Positions 17,008 to 25,191 of a stretch of DNA of 64,000 nt are shown one piece after another. This DNA comes from Actinoallomurus spadix (GTDB lineage: Bacteria; Actinomycetota; Actinomycetes; Streptosporangiales; Streptosporangiaceae). The stretch is from the NCBI RefSeq assembly GCF_024055725.1, contig NZ_JAMXMX010000025.1, positions 1 to 64,000 on the forward strand, read 5' to 3'. Positions within the stretch are counted from its first letter, which is position 1; every line of letters starts with the position of its first letter. The notes beneath the pieces are model-generated. The model worked only from the letters and a program-made list of their open reading frames with translations. It had not been told where the DNA came from and searched no databases. The position numbers were made by a program, and so were the translations under genes.

Positions 17008-17955
17008 ATGAGCCGGAGGAGCCACCACGTCGCCGTGCTCGTGCTCGACGGCGCGAAGCCGCTCGACGTCGGCATCCCGGCCCAGGTGTTCTCCAACCGG
17101 CCGGGCATGCCGTACGAGGTGCGGGTGTGCGGAGCGGCACCCGGCCTGGTGACCGGCGGCGACGGCCTCTCGTACCACGTGGCCGAGGGCCTGGCGGCCC
17201 TGGAGCACGCCGACACCATCTTCATCCCCGGCTATCGCGAGCCGGCGACCACGGAACCTCCCGCGGCGATCGTCGGCGCGCTTTTGGCCGCCCACGAGCG
17301 CGGCACCCGGCTCGCGGCCATCTCCACCGGGGCGTTCGCGCTCGCGGCGACGGGCCTGCTGAACGGGAAACGGGCGACGACCCACTGGCACTACACGCGG
17401 GCCCTCGCCGAACGGCACCCGCTCGTACGGGTGGACGAGAACGTCCTGTTCGTCGACGAGGGCGACGTCCTTACGTCGGCGGGCGCGGCGTCCGGCATCG
17501 ACCTGTGCCTGCACCTGGTCCGGCGCGATCACGGCGTCGGCCTGTCCAACCAGGTCGCGCGGCGGCTGGTGGCCGCGCCGTACCGCAGCGGCGGGCAGGC
17601 GCAGTACGTGCCGCGCAGCGTCCCAGAGCCGCTCGGCGACGTGTTCGCGAGCACGCGCGAGTGGGCCCTCGCGCACCTCGCCGAGCCGCTGACCCTGGAG
17701 GCGCTCGCCCGCAACGCGCGGGTGTCGACGCGCACCTTCTCGCGGCGGTTCGTGGAGGACACCGGTTACACGCCGATGCAGTGGGTGCTGCGGGCCCGCG
17801 TGGACCTGGCCCGTGAGCTGCTCGAACGCACCGACCTGGGCGTGGAGGAGATCGCCGACCGCGTCGGGCTCGGCACCGGGGCGAACCTGCGCCTGCACTT
17901 CCAGCGCATCCTCGGCACGTCCCCGACGGAGTACCGCCACACCTTCTCGGCCTGA
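17008..17955 (+). CDS. GlxA-family transcriptional regulator (DJ-1/PfpI + AraC HTH)
   Basis: A 315-residue regulator. Residues about 1-165 form the DJ-1/PfpI-like domain (VAVLVLDGAKPLDVGIPAQVF, then the degenerate nucleophile elbow in ISTGAFALAATG). Residues about 215-312 are a two-HTH AraC domain (LTLEALARNARVSTRTFSRRF and LGVEEIADRVGLGTGANLRLHF). AGGAGG 5 bp upstream fixes the ATG at 17008. An AraC-type regulator beside gap has been reported in Streptomyces (GapR), and here the promoter of this gene and that of gap share a long repeated sequence. It probably controls gap and itself; control of the upstream cluster is not shown. Confidence 0.88.
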   Translation: MSRRSHHVAVLVLDGAKPLDVGIPAQVFSNRPGMPYEVRVCGAAPGLVTGGDGLSYHVAEGLAALEHADTIFIPGYREPATTEPPAAIVGALLAAHERGTRLAAISTGAFALAATGLLNGKRATTHWHYTRALAERHPLVRVDENVLFVDEGDVLTSAGAASGIDLCLHLVRRDHGVGLSNQVARRLVAAPYRSGGQAQYVPRSVPEPLGDVFASTREWALAHLAEPLTLEALARNARVSTRTFSRRFVEDTGYTPMQWVLRARVDLARELLERTDLGVEEIADRVGLGTGANLRLHFQRILGTSPTEYRHTFSA

Positions 17956-17988
17956 GCCGTCCGCGGAAGCCCTGGTCGGAGGAGGGTT

Positions 17989-18056
17989 GGCGAGATCCTT
18001 GCGAAAGATGGCGAAACGTTTGGCGAGATTTTTGCGCACGGTGGCGTTCAGGCCAC
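17989..18056. promoter_or_regulatory. Two direct operator-like repeats (copies B and C) upstream of gap
   Basis: GGCGAGATCCTTGCG starts at 17989 and GGCGAGATTTTTGCG at 18022, a 33-bp period (about three helical turns), each followed by a TGGCG element. Copy C continues into TTCAGGCCACT, also present after copy A (16948) in front of the GlxA-family regulator. The period and sharing between two adjacent promoters fit a regulator-binding array. Confidence 0.65.
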
Positions 18057-18108
18057 TTTCGGGGTGGCGATCCGGCGTCGACGATGGGGCGGACGAAAGG
18101 AGCCTCCA

Positions 18109-19107
18109 ATGACTCGCATCGCCGTCAACGGATTCGGCCGGATCGGCCGCAACACCCTCCGCGCCCTGCTGGAGCGCGACAGCGACCTCGAAGTGGTCGC
18201 CGTCAACGACCTCACCGCGCCCGAGACCCTCGCGCACCTGCTCAAGTACGACAGCGCGTTCGGCCGCCTCGCGCGTTCCGTCGAGGTCGACGGCACCGAC
18301 CTGGTGGTCGACGGCCGCCGCATCACGGTCCTTGCCGAACGCGAGCCCGCCAAGCTGCCGTGGGCCGAGCTCGGCGTCGACATCGTGCTGGAGTCCACCG
18401 GCCGCTTCACCAAGGACGGTGCCGCCCGCGCGCACCTCGACGCCGGCGCCAGGCGCGTGCTGGTCAGCGCCCCCGCCGACGACGCCGACGTCACGCTCGC
18501 CTACGGCGTGAACACCGACACCTACGTCCCCGGCGAACACGTGATCGTCTCGAACGCCTCCTGCACCACCAACGCGCTGGCCCCGCTGGCCTCCGTACTG
18601 GACGACCTGGCCGGCATCGAGCACGGCTTCATGACCACCGTGCACGCCTACACCCAGGAACAGAACCTCCAGGACGGCCCGCACCGCGACCTCCGCCGCG
18701 CCCGCGCCGCCGGTGTCAACATCGCGCCCACCACCACCGGGGCCGCCAAGGCCATCGGCAAGGTCCTGCCTAACCTCGACGGTAGGCTGTCCGGCGACTC
18801 GATCCGCGTGCCGGTCCCGGTCGGCTCGCTCGTGGAGCTGAACACCACGGTGTCCCGCGAGGTCACCCGCGACGAGGTGCTCGCCGCCTACCGCGCCGCC
18901 GCCGACGGCCCGCTCAACGGCATCCTCGAGTACGAGGCCGACCCGGTCGTCTCCAGCGACATCGTCGGCCGCCCCGCGTCGTCGATCTTCGACGCCGCCC
19001 TCACCCGCGTCGACGGCCGGCACGTCAAGGTGGTGGCCTGGTACGACAACGAGTGGGGCTTCTCGAACCGCGTCGTCGACACCCTCGAACTCCTCGCCCG
19101 CAACTGA
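18109..19107 (+). CDS. gap: Glyceraldehyde-3-phosphate dehydrogenase, type I
   Basis: A 332-residue NAD-dependent GAPDH that converts glyceraldehyde-3-phosphate to 1,3-bisphosphoglycerate in glycolysis. It begins with the Rossmann motif MTRIAVNGFGRIGRN; the catalytic Cys lies in SNASCTTNALAP and the His in TTVHAYT. The C-terminus has the WYDNEWGFSNR signature. AAAGGAG upstream supports the ATG at 18109. The segment after the His (GPHRDLRRARAAGVNIAP) is normal for the family. Two operator-like repeats precede it and a GC-rich hairpin follows. It is separated from pgk and tpi, so it may be a second gap copy; the window cannot decide this. Confidence 0.96.
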   Translation: MTRIAVNGFGRIGRNTLRALLERDSDLEVVAVNDLTAPETLAHLLKYDSAFGRLARSVEVDGTDLVVDGRRITVLAEREPAKLPWAELGVDIVLESTGRFTKDGAARAHLDAGARRVLVSAPADDADVTLAYGVNTDTYVPGEHVIVSNASCTTNALAPLASVLDDLAGIEHGFMTTVHAYTQEQNLQDGPHRDLRRARAAGVNIAPTTTGAAKAIGKVLPNLDGRLSGDSIRVPVPVGSLVELNTTVSREVTRDEVLAAYRAAADGPLNGILEYEADPVVSSDIVGRPASSIFDAALTRVDGRHVKVVAWYDNEWGFSNRVVDTLELLARN

Positions 19108-19126
19108 CCACCGGGTACGGCCGACC

Positions 19127-19157
19127 GTCGGGGGCCGGCCCACGACCAGCCCCCGAC
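19127..19157. terminator. Hairpin terminator after gap
   Basis: GTCGGGGGC (19127-19135) pairs perfectly with GCCCCCGAC (19149-19157) across a 13-nt loop, 19 bp after the gap stop codon. Confidence 0.55.
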
Positions 19158-19163
19158 CCGCAC

Positions 19164-19748
19164 TCGTGCGTCTGCCCTGACGCCAAAGTCGCCGCCTACT
19201 ACGCCGAACCCATCACCACCGTGCTGCCCGGTTACCGGTTTCAGGCCGTGGTGCTGGGCCCGGATCAGGTCCCGCCCATCACGGATCGGGAAGAGGCGGC
19301 GGCGCACCCGGAGCTGGCCGCGCTGGCGGTGATGATGCACGGCCTGCGCAAGCCGGTGGTGCAGGCGTTCGTTACGGCGGTCTCGGCCCCCGGGACGCCT
19401 GGTTACGCTCCGCATTACTATGAATACGCATACATGATGGCTGCGTCGGCGATCAAACGGATCATGGAGGAAGTCGTGTCCGAAACCTGGCCCGTCTACA
19501 GCCCCTTCGCCCGCGAACACTTCGGCCGAGGCAAAGCCGAAGGCAAAGCGGAAGGCAAAGCCGAGGGCAAAGCGGAAGGCAAGGCCGAGGGGGAGGCCGA
19601 TGCGCTCCTGACGATCCTGGAGGCCCGGGGCATCGAGGTGCCACAGACAGCCCGCGCCCGCATCACCACCTGCACCGACGTCGAAGAACTCAAAACATGG
19701 CTCAAACGCGCCGCGGTGGCGCGCTCCACCGACGAGGTCTTCGACTGA
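19164..19748 (+). pseudogene. 5'-truncated Rpn/transposase-like nuclease fragment
   Basis: About 195 codons are readable, from CVCPDAKVAAYYAEPI to the C-terminal VEELKTWLKRAAVARSTDEVFD. This matches, from memory, the C-terminal two thirds of a widespread actinobacterial protein of about 300 residues related to Rpn/PD-(D/E)XK putative transposases, whose N-terminal half carries the nuclease core. Here that half is gone: the frame runs into the gap terminator and no start with a ribosome site exists. The run of five 12-bp repeats encoding GKAE is typical of this family. Treated as a remnant, though an internal ATG could still give a short product. Confidence 0.6.
19530..19589 (+). repeat. Five 12-bp tandem repeats encoding Gly-Lys-Ala-Glu
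   Basis: GGCAAAGCCGAA and close variants repeat five times in frame inside the nuclease-like fragment. The repeat number in this family varies between relatives, probably by slippage; it is not a CRISPR array. Confidence 0.85.
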
Positions 19749-19885
19749 CGGTCAGGACCGTGCCGATGGCGTCGGCGGCTCGTCGGCATGGATTCGGCCG
19801 GTCACGTTCGGTGATGATCCGGTACGGCAGCGGTAAGGAAAAGCTGCCGTGAGCGGGGGGTGTCCGACTGGATAGACCACCCATA

Positions 19886-19918
19886 CGATCCGTATCGGAT
19901 CGATCACGCAAAGTGATC
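19886..19918. promoter_or_regulatory. Two adjacent 17-bp dyads upstream of the encapsulin operon
   Basis: CGATCC-gtatc-GGATCG (19886-19902) is followed directly by GATCAC-gcaaa-GTGATC (19902-19918). Both have 6-bp arms and 5-bp spacers, and they share one base. They end 61 bp before the encapsulin start, in the 231-bp gap that otherwise holds no gene. They are candidate operators for the 2-MIB operon. Confidence 0.5.
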
Positions 19919-19979
19919 ATCCATGCGAGGTCAGTTCTCCGTCTCAGCGCACTCGCGCGCGGAAAAGGGAGGTCTCGGT

Positions 19980-21407
19980 TTGACGTCATCCTCGTGGCAG
20001 GAGCCGGTGTCCACCGACGAGACCGCGGAAGAGGAGTATCAGCGGAGCCTCAGCACCGCGGCGGCGCGGAACCTTACGACGACGACCAAGACCCCGCCGC
20101 AGATGCAGGCGATCAGCTCGCGCTGGCTGCTGCGGGTGCTGCCCTGGGTGGAGGTCTCCGGCGGTCACTACCGGGTCAACCGCCGGCTGACCTACAAGGT
20201 GGGTGGCGGCCGGGTCGCCGTCACCGGCACCGAGAACCGCGCCCAGATCCTCCCGCCCAGCCTGCGGGAGATTCCGCTGCTGGCGGGGTTCTCCGACGAG
20301 GAGGTGCTGGCGGAGCTGGCCGGCCGGTTCATGCTGCGGGAGGCGGCGGCCGGCGAGACCCTCGTCGAGCGCGGCCGGCCCGGCGACCGGCTGTTCGTGG
20401 TCGCGCACGGCAAGGTGGACCGGCTCAGCGCGGGACCGTTCGACACGCCGGCGGCCCACGCCCCGGTGGGCGACGGCGGCTACCTCTTCCCCGGCGCGCT
20501 GACCGATCCGGATTTCACGTGGGACCACACGGTCGTCGCGATGACGACGTGCTCGCTGCTGGTGCTCTCCCGGCAGGACTTCCAGGCCATGCTCGACCGG
20601 TCCGAGGCGCTCGCCGCGCACGTCGAGCGGTATCGGGCGGCGCTGCGGGCGCCGCAGAACCGCAAGGGCGAGGCGGAGATCGCGCTGCTCTCCGGGCACG
20701 CGGGCGAGCAGGACGTTCCGACGACGTACGCCGACTATGAGCTCGCGCCGCGCGAGTACGAGCTGGGCGTCGCCCAGACCGTGCTCAAGGTGCACACCCG
20801 GGTCACCGACCTGTTCAACGAGCCGATGAACCAGTTGGAGCAGCAGCTCCGGCTGACCATCGAGGCGCTGCGGGAGCGGCAGGAACACGAGATGGTGAAC
20901 AACCGGGACTTCGGGCTGCTGCACAACGTCGACTACTCCCAGCGGCTGCAGACCCGGTCCGGTCCCCCGACCCCCGACGACCTGGACGAGCTGCTGTCGC
21001 GGCGCCGCAGCACCCGCCTGTTCCTCGCTCACCCGAAGGCGATCGCGGCGTTCCTGCGCGAATGCACCCGGCGCGGTATCTACCCGGACCCCGTCGAGTG
21101 GGAGGGCGGCCGGATGCCGGGCTGGCGGGGCATTCCGATCTTCCCGTGCAACAAGATCCCGGTCGTCGACGAGCACACCTCCTCGATCCTGGCGATGCGC
21201 ACCGGAGAGGACGACCAGGGCGTGGTGGGCCTGCGCCAGACGGGCATCCCGGACGAGTACGAGCCGGGGCTGAACGTCCGCTTCATGGGCATCGACGAGA
21301 AGGCCATCACGTCGTACCTCGTCAGCACCTACTTCTCGGCGGCGGTGCTGGTCCCGGACGCGCTCGGCGTGCTGGAGAACGTCGAGGTCGCGGCTCCGGG
21401 CTCGTGA
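19980..21407 (+). CDS. Family 2B encapsulin shell protein with cyclic-nucleotide-binding domain
   Basis: A 475-residue shell protein of the family 2B encapsulin type (EshA-like). The HK97-fold N-arm and E-loop come first (about 1-95). A CNB domain of about 125 residues is inserted next ([20 protein letters not shown] to [19 protein letters not shown]). The P- and A-domain part of the HK97 fold completes the protein, with [20 protein letters not shown] near the end. I start it at TTG 19980 because AGGGAGG lies 7 bp upstream; an ATG at 19923 lacks a ribosome site. It forms an operon with a terpene synthase, the known cargo type for this shell. The CNB domain suggests ligand-controlled assembly or porosity, by inference. 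Confidence 0.85.
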   Translation: MTSSSWQEPVSTDETAEEEYQRSLSTAAARNLTTTTKTPPQMQAISSRWLLRVLPWVEVSGGHYRVNRRLTYKVGGGRVAVTGTENRAQILPPSLREIPLLAGFSDEEVLAELAGRFMLREAAAGETLVERGRPGDRLFVVAHGKVDRLSAGPFDTPAAHAPVGDGGYLFPGALTDPDFTWDHTVVAMTTCSLLVLSRQDFQAMLDRSEALAAHVERYRAALRAPQNRKGEAEIALLSGHAGEQDVPTTYADYELAPREYELGVAQTVLKVHTRVTDLFNEPMNQLEQQLRLTIEALRERQEHEMVNNRDFGLLHNVDYSQRLQTRSGPPTPDDLDELLSRRRSTRLFLAHPKAIAAFLRECTRRGIYPDPVEWEGGRMPGWRGIPIFPCNKIPVVDEHTSSILAMRTGEDDQGVVGLRQTGIPDEYEPGLNVRFMGIDEKAITSYLVSTYFSAAVLVPDALGVLENVEVAAPGS

Positions 21408-21460
21408 GCCGGGCCCGCACCACCGCCGGCCCGTACGTCCGAGATCTCCCGGGAGCGCAC

Positions 21461-22717
21461 GTGTCACACGACCTGCCGATCCGCCCGACCGGGCTGGGCA
21501 CATCCGCGGCCCACCTGGCGGGGGCGCTTCGGTCCGCGGCCCGCGAGGGGCCACCACTCCTCGCGGACCCGCCGAGCATGGCGGCGCCGGTCACGGCTCC
21601 GCCCGCCCATCCGCCCGTACCGGTCCCCGCTCCGCCCGACGACCTGTCCGTGCCGGTCCCGGCTTCGTCCGCCGATCGACCGGTGCCGGAGCGGGCCGTG
21701 GTCTCCTGCCCGGGCGGGGACGTCCCGGGCGTCGTGCCGGGGTACGCCGAACGGCAGTGGGGGGACGGGTCGTACCCGCCGCTGTACTGCCCGGAGACGG
21801 TCCGCGTCGACGAGGATCTCGGCGACCGGGTGAACGACGCCCTGGTCGCCTGGGCGGAGGAGACCGGCATCTACGCCGGTCGTCTGGAGGCGTTCCGCAG
21901 CACGGGGTTCGGCCGGCTCGCCATGCTCACGCATCCCGACACCGACGACCCCGACCGGCTGCTCCTCGCCGCGCAGCTGAACGCCGCGTGGTGGGCGTGC
22001 GACGACTACTACGCCGACGAGAGCGAGCTGGGGGCCACTCCGATCGAGCTGCCGCCGCGGCTGGCTCTGGTCATGTCGGCCATGGACCCACCGCCGTCCG
22101 CGGGCGAGTTCACCGGCCCGCTGGAAGAGGCGGTGCGGGCCGATCCGGTGCTGGTGGCGCTGGCGTCGGCCACCGCGCACCTCAGGCGCCACGCCACCCC
22201 GGAGCAGGTCATGCGGGTCTGCAACACGACCTTCCAGATGTACGTGAGCTGGACGGCGTACGCCGCCTGGCGCTTCGGCGGCGGGCTGCCACCCGCCTGG
22301 CGTTACCTCGCCGCCCGGCAGCACGACAGTTTCTACACGTCGATGACGTTGATCGACGTGGTCGGCGGTTACCGCCTCCCCGGTGAGCTGTTCTACGCCC
22401 CGGAGGTGCACCGTGCCGTGATGCAGGCGGGCACGGCGTCCGTCATCGTCAACGACCTGCACTCGGTCGCCCGGGAGGCGGCGGACGACCAGACGGACAA
22501 CCTCGTCCTGCTGGTCGCCGCCGAGCGCGACTGCTCCCTCCGCGAGGCGATCGAGACCTGCGTCCGCCTGCACAACGCGTTCGTCCGGGACTTCCGGTCC
22601 GCGCAGGAGCGGCTCGCCGCCGTGCCGTCGGCGGAGCTGCAACGGTTCCTGCGCGGCGTGCAGGCCTGGATGGGCGGCGGCGCCGAATGGCACGGCACGA
22701 GTAGCCGCTACCGCTGA
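21461..22717 (+). CDS. 2-Methylisoborneol synthase (terpene cyclase)
   Basis: A 418-residue class I terpene cyclase that converts 2-methyl-GPP to the odorant 2-methylisoborneol. The first 95 or so residues are Pro/Ala-rich and disordered, beginning with an RPTGLGTSAAHLAG stretch that is a plausible encapsulin-loading motif. The catalytic domain carries the acidic metal motif DDYYAD at residue 181 and the NSE motif NDLHSVARE at residue 331. I chose GTG 21461 (GGGAG 5 bp upstream); a GTG at 21404 overlapping the shell stop would add 19 residues without a good ribosome site. Its position between shell and methyltransferase genes is the standard 2-MIB operon order. Confidence 0.9.
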   Translation: MSHDLPIRPTGLGTSAAHLAGALRSAAREGPPLLADPPSMAAPVTAPPAHPPVPVPAPPDDLSVPVPASSADRPVPERAVVSCPGGDVPGVVPGYAERQWGDGSYPPLYCPETVRVDEDLGDRVNDALVAWAEETGIYAGRLEAFRSTGFGRLAMLTHPDTDDPDRLLLAAQLNAAWWACDDYYADESELGATPIELPPRLALVMSAMDPPPSAGEFTGPLEEAVRADPVLVALASATAHLRRHATPEQVMRVCNTTFQMYVSWTAYAAWRFGGGLPPAWRYLAARQHDSFYTSMTLIDVVGGYRLPGELFYAPEVHRAVMQAGTASVIVNDLHSVAREAADDQTDNLVLLVAAERDCSLREAIETCVRLHNAFVRDFRSAQERLAAVPSAELQRFLRGVQAWMGGGAEWHGTSSRYR

Positions 22718-22728
22718 TCCGGCCGTGG

Positions 22729-22796
22729 GATCCGGCGATCACCTCGCCGGATCACGCGGGCACCACCGTGGTCGGCGTGCCGTTGGCGCGCCGACC
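22729..22796. promoter_or_regulatory. Two tandem hairpins between cyclase and methyltransferase genes
   Basis: Hairpin 1 pairs GATCCGGCGA (22729-22738) perfectly with 22744-22753 over a 5-nt loop. Hairpin 2 pairs GGTCGGCG (22770-22777) with CGCCGACC (22789-22796). They fill most of the 117-bp gap and could terminate, attenuate or protect the operon mRNA. A small dyad, GATTC-ac-GAATC, at 22809-22820 precedes the methyltransferase ribosome site. Confidence 0.5.
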
Positions 22797-22834
22797 CGGC
22801 AACCCCCCGATTCACGAATCATGAGGAGGCCGGC

Positions 22835-23704
22835 ATGACGTCCGTCCACGACTCCGCCCTCGACGACTCCGTGGTCGTCGCCAGCCCGTACCAGCGGGCC
22901 GTCGCCGACTACTGGAACGCCGAACGCAACCCGGTCAACCTCCGCCTGGGTGAGGTGGACGGCATCTACCACCACCACTACGGCATCGGCGACGTGGACT
23001 GGTCGGTGCTGCAGAGCCCGGCGGAGGTCCGCGAGGCCCGGATCGTCGAGGAGCTGCACCGGCTGGAGTCCGCGCAGGCCGACTTCCTCCTCGACCACCT
23101 CGGCTCCGTCGGCCCGGAGGACCGGGTGCTGGACGCCGGGTGCGGGCGGGGTGGGTCCAGCCTCGTGGCCGCGGCGCGGTTCGGGTGCCGGGTCGACGGC
23201 ATCTCGATCTCCCAGGCGCAGGTCGACTTCGCGAACGAGCAGGCGAAGCGGCGTGGCGTGGACGCTTCGGTGCGGTTCCACCTGCGCAACATGCTCGACA
23301 CCGGCTTCCCGACCGGCGCGTTCCAGGCGATCTGGAACAACGAGTCCACGATGTACGTCGAACTCGGTCCCCTGTTCGCCGAGCACTCACGGCTGCTCCG
23401 CCGCGGCGGCCGGTACGTCTGCATCACCGGCTGCTACAACGACGCGTACGGGCTGCCATCCCGTGCCGTCAGCCAGATCAACGCGCACTACATCTGCGAC
23501 ATCCACCCACGCAGCACCTACTTCCGGGAGCTGGCCGCGAACCGCCTGGTTCCGGTCAGCGTGGTCGACCTCACCGCCGCGACCATCCCGTACTGGCGGC
23601 TGCGCGCCCGGTCCGGTCTGGCCACCGGCATCGAGAACGCCTTCCTCGACGCCTACACCGGCGGCAGTTTCCAGTACCTGCTGATCGCCGCCGATCGGAT
23701 CTGA
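22835..23704 (+). CDS. Geranyl diphosphate 2-C-methyltransferase
   Basis: A 289-residue SAM-dependent methyltransferase that makes 2-methyl-GPP, the substrate of the adjacent cyclase. The SAM motif I is VLDAGCGRGGSSLVAA; family-typical segments are YQRAVADYWN near the N-terminus, LGEVDGIYHHHYGIG, and NNESTMYVELGPLFAEHSRLL. GAGGAGG precedes the ATG. It follows the cyclase after two hairpins, so its level may differ from that of the shell and cyclase. It converges on the hydrolase gene with only 13 bp between. Confidence 0.92.
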   Translation: MTSVHDSALDDSVVVASPYQRAVADYWNAERNPVNLRLGEVDGIYHHHYGIGDVDWSVLQSPAEVREARIVEELHRLESAQADFLLDHLGSVGPEDRVLDAGCGRGGSSLVAAARFGCRVDGISISQAQVDFANEQAKRRGVDASVRFHLRNMLDTGFPTGAFQAIWNNESTMYVELGPLFAEHSRLLRRGGRYVCITGCYNDAYGLPSRAVSQINAHYICDIHPRSTYFRELAANRLVPVSVVDLTAATIPYWRLRARSGLATGIENAFLDAYTGGSFQYLLIAADRI

Positions 23705-23717
23705 GGCGCCGCCTCGA

Positions 23718-24596
23718 TCATCGGGCGAGGAGGTCACGGAGGGCCTTGGTGATGTCCGCCGGGGCCTCCTCGGCCATGAAGTGGCCGCAGGTCACCGTCC
23801 CATGGTGCAGGTCGGCCGCCCAGGCGCGCCAGACGGCGGCGGCGTCGTAGCCGAGGGCGGCGCCCCAGTCCTGCTGCAGGACGGTCACCGGCATCGTCAG
23901 GCGCCGGCCGGCGGCGCGGTCGGCCTCGTCGTGCTCGACGTCGATGCCGGCGGAGGCACGGTAGTCCGCCACGATGGAGGGCACGGCGTCGCGGCAGGCC
24001 GCCAGGTACTCCGCGCGGACCTCGGCGGGGATCGCCTCCGGGTCGTTCGCCCAGAGGTCGAGGAAGTGGCCGAAGAACGCGTCGGGGCTGCCCGCGATCA
24101 GCTTTTCGGGCAGGCCGGGCGGCTGCGCCATGAGGTACAGGTGGAACCCGACGGCGGCGGTGACGCCGTGCATCACGTCCCACATGTCCAGGGTCGGCAG
24201 CACGTCCAGGCAGGCCAGGTGGGTCACCGCGTCGGGGTGGTCGAGGCCGGCGCGGAAGGCGACCAGGGCACCGCGGTCGTGCCCGGCCAGTGCGAACCGC
24301 TCGTGCCCCAGCGCGCGGGCCAGGGCCACGGTGTCGGCGGCCATCGTGCGCTTGGAGTAGACGTCGGCGCCGGTCTCGGCGGGCTTGTCGCTGGCGCCGT
24401 AGCCGCGCAGGTCGGGGCAGATGACGGTGTGGTCGGCGGCGAGGTCGGCGGCGACGTGCCGCCACATCAGGTGGGTCTGGGGGAAGCCGTGCAGGAGCAC
24501 GATGGCGGGTCCCGATCCGCCGACGGCCGTGTGCAGGGACACGCCGTCCGCGACGGGCACGCGCTGGTGGTCGAATCCGGGAATGGCGGGCGCCAT
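23718..24596 (-). CDS. Alpha/beta hydrolase, haloacetate-dehalogenase/epoxide-hydrolase type
   Basis: A 292-residue cytosolic alpha/beta hydrolase. The oxyanion segment is LLHGFPQTHLMW, followed by DLRGYGASDKP. The nucleophile elbow GHDRGALVA has Asp rather than Ser, so hydrolysis should go through an ester on Asp as in haloalkane or fluoroacetate dehalogenases and epoxide hydrolases; the C-terminal His is in TCGHFMAEE. I start it at ATG 24596 because GAGGAG precedes it closely; an in-frame ATG at 24623 would add nine residues. The substrate is unknown. It is not obviously part of the 2-MIB operon, which it faces. Confidence 0.85.
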   Translation of the reverse strand: MAPAIPGFDHQRVPVADGVSLHTAVGGSGPAIVLLHGFPQTHLMWRHVAADLAADHTVICPDLRGYGASDKPAETGADVYSKRTMAADTVALARALGHERFALAGHDRGALVAFRAGLDHPDAVTHLACLDVLPTLDMWDVMHGVTAAVGFHLYLMAQPPGLPEKLIAGSPDAFFGHFLDLWANDPEAIPAEVRAEYLAACRDAVPSIVADYRASAGIDVEHDEADRAAGRRLTMPVTVLQQDWGAALGYDAAAVWRAWAADLHHGTVTCGHFMAEEAPADITKALRDLLAR

Positions 24597-24640
24597 GGTC
24601 TTCTCCTCGTAGGTTGAGAACACGGTCAGCCTGCCGGGTC

Positions 24641-24654
24641 CGGATGAGCATCCG
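24641..24654. promoter_or_regulatory. Short dyad upstream of the alpha/beta hydrolase
   Basis: CGGATG-ag-CATCCG forms a compact inverted repeat 45 bp upstream of the hydrolase start on the minus strand, a plausible operator position. Confidence 0.3.
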
Positions 24655-25131
24655 ATGAGTGCGCCACCGAGGGCGAATCAGGCGGGCATGCCGCCGGGGG
24701 CGGGCCAGGTCGGCGCACGGGGCTTGAGCAGCGACCGACGACGCCGCAGGGGCGACGTTCGTCCGCGACGCCCTACAAGCGTACGCGCGGACCCGGATGT
24801 AGCTCGTGTGGTCGCAGAACGGCCAGCTCCGCGAGACCGTCGGCGACCATCCCAGCGTTCAGAGGCACAGCTCGCGATTCTCGAAACTCACCACAGGCAC
24901 GCCCCCGCCCGGCTCGTCCGGGACCGGGGGCGTCGCCCGTGTTCCGAGGCTGCGTAACTGCGCATCTGCCGGGCTGCGGAGTGCGCAGCCTCCCCGCCCG
25001 TCGTCGGCCTCGGCGGCTACCGGGTTGAGCGAGCAGGGCGCGGCGTGCGGGGGCCAGCCCAGACGCTGCCCGCGGGCACTTGCGACCGCCAGGCCCTTCA
25101 AGGTGGGCCACAAAAATCGATCAAGGTGTAG
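24655..25131. other. Non-coding stretch, no gene supported
   Basis: Several open frames cross this 477-bp stretch, but none has a ribosome site, a recognisable motif or balanced composition. No tRNA cloverleaf was seen. The sequence may be decayed coding DNA, since the genes to its right are stumps. Confidence 0.5.
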
Positions 25132-25191
25132 GCGGAGCGGCCCTGCCGGACATCTCTGGGCGACACCGACCCGAGAGAAAGGAGCCGGCGT

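Noticed and set aside
19530-19589. Possible CRISPR-like or regulatory direct repeats
   Set aside because: Units are contiguous 12-mers in frame that encode GKAE with no spacers, so they are a coding repeat.
24655-25131. Possible small genes or a tRNA in the gap after the hydrolase
   Set aside because: No frame has a ribosome site or motif and no cloverleaf with a TTCRA-type arm could be built by eye.
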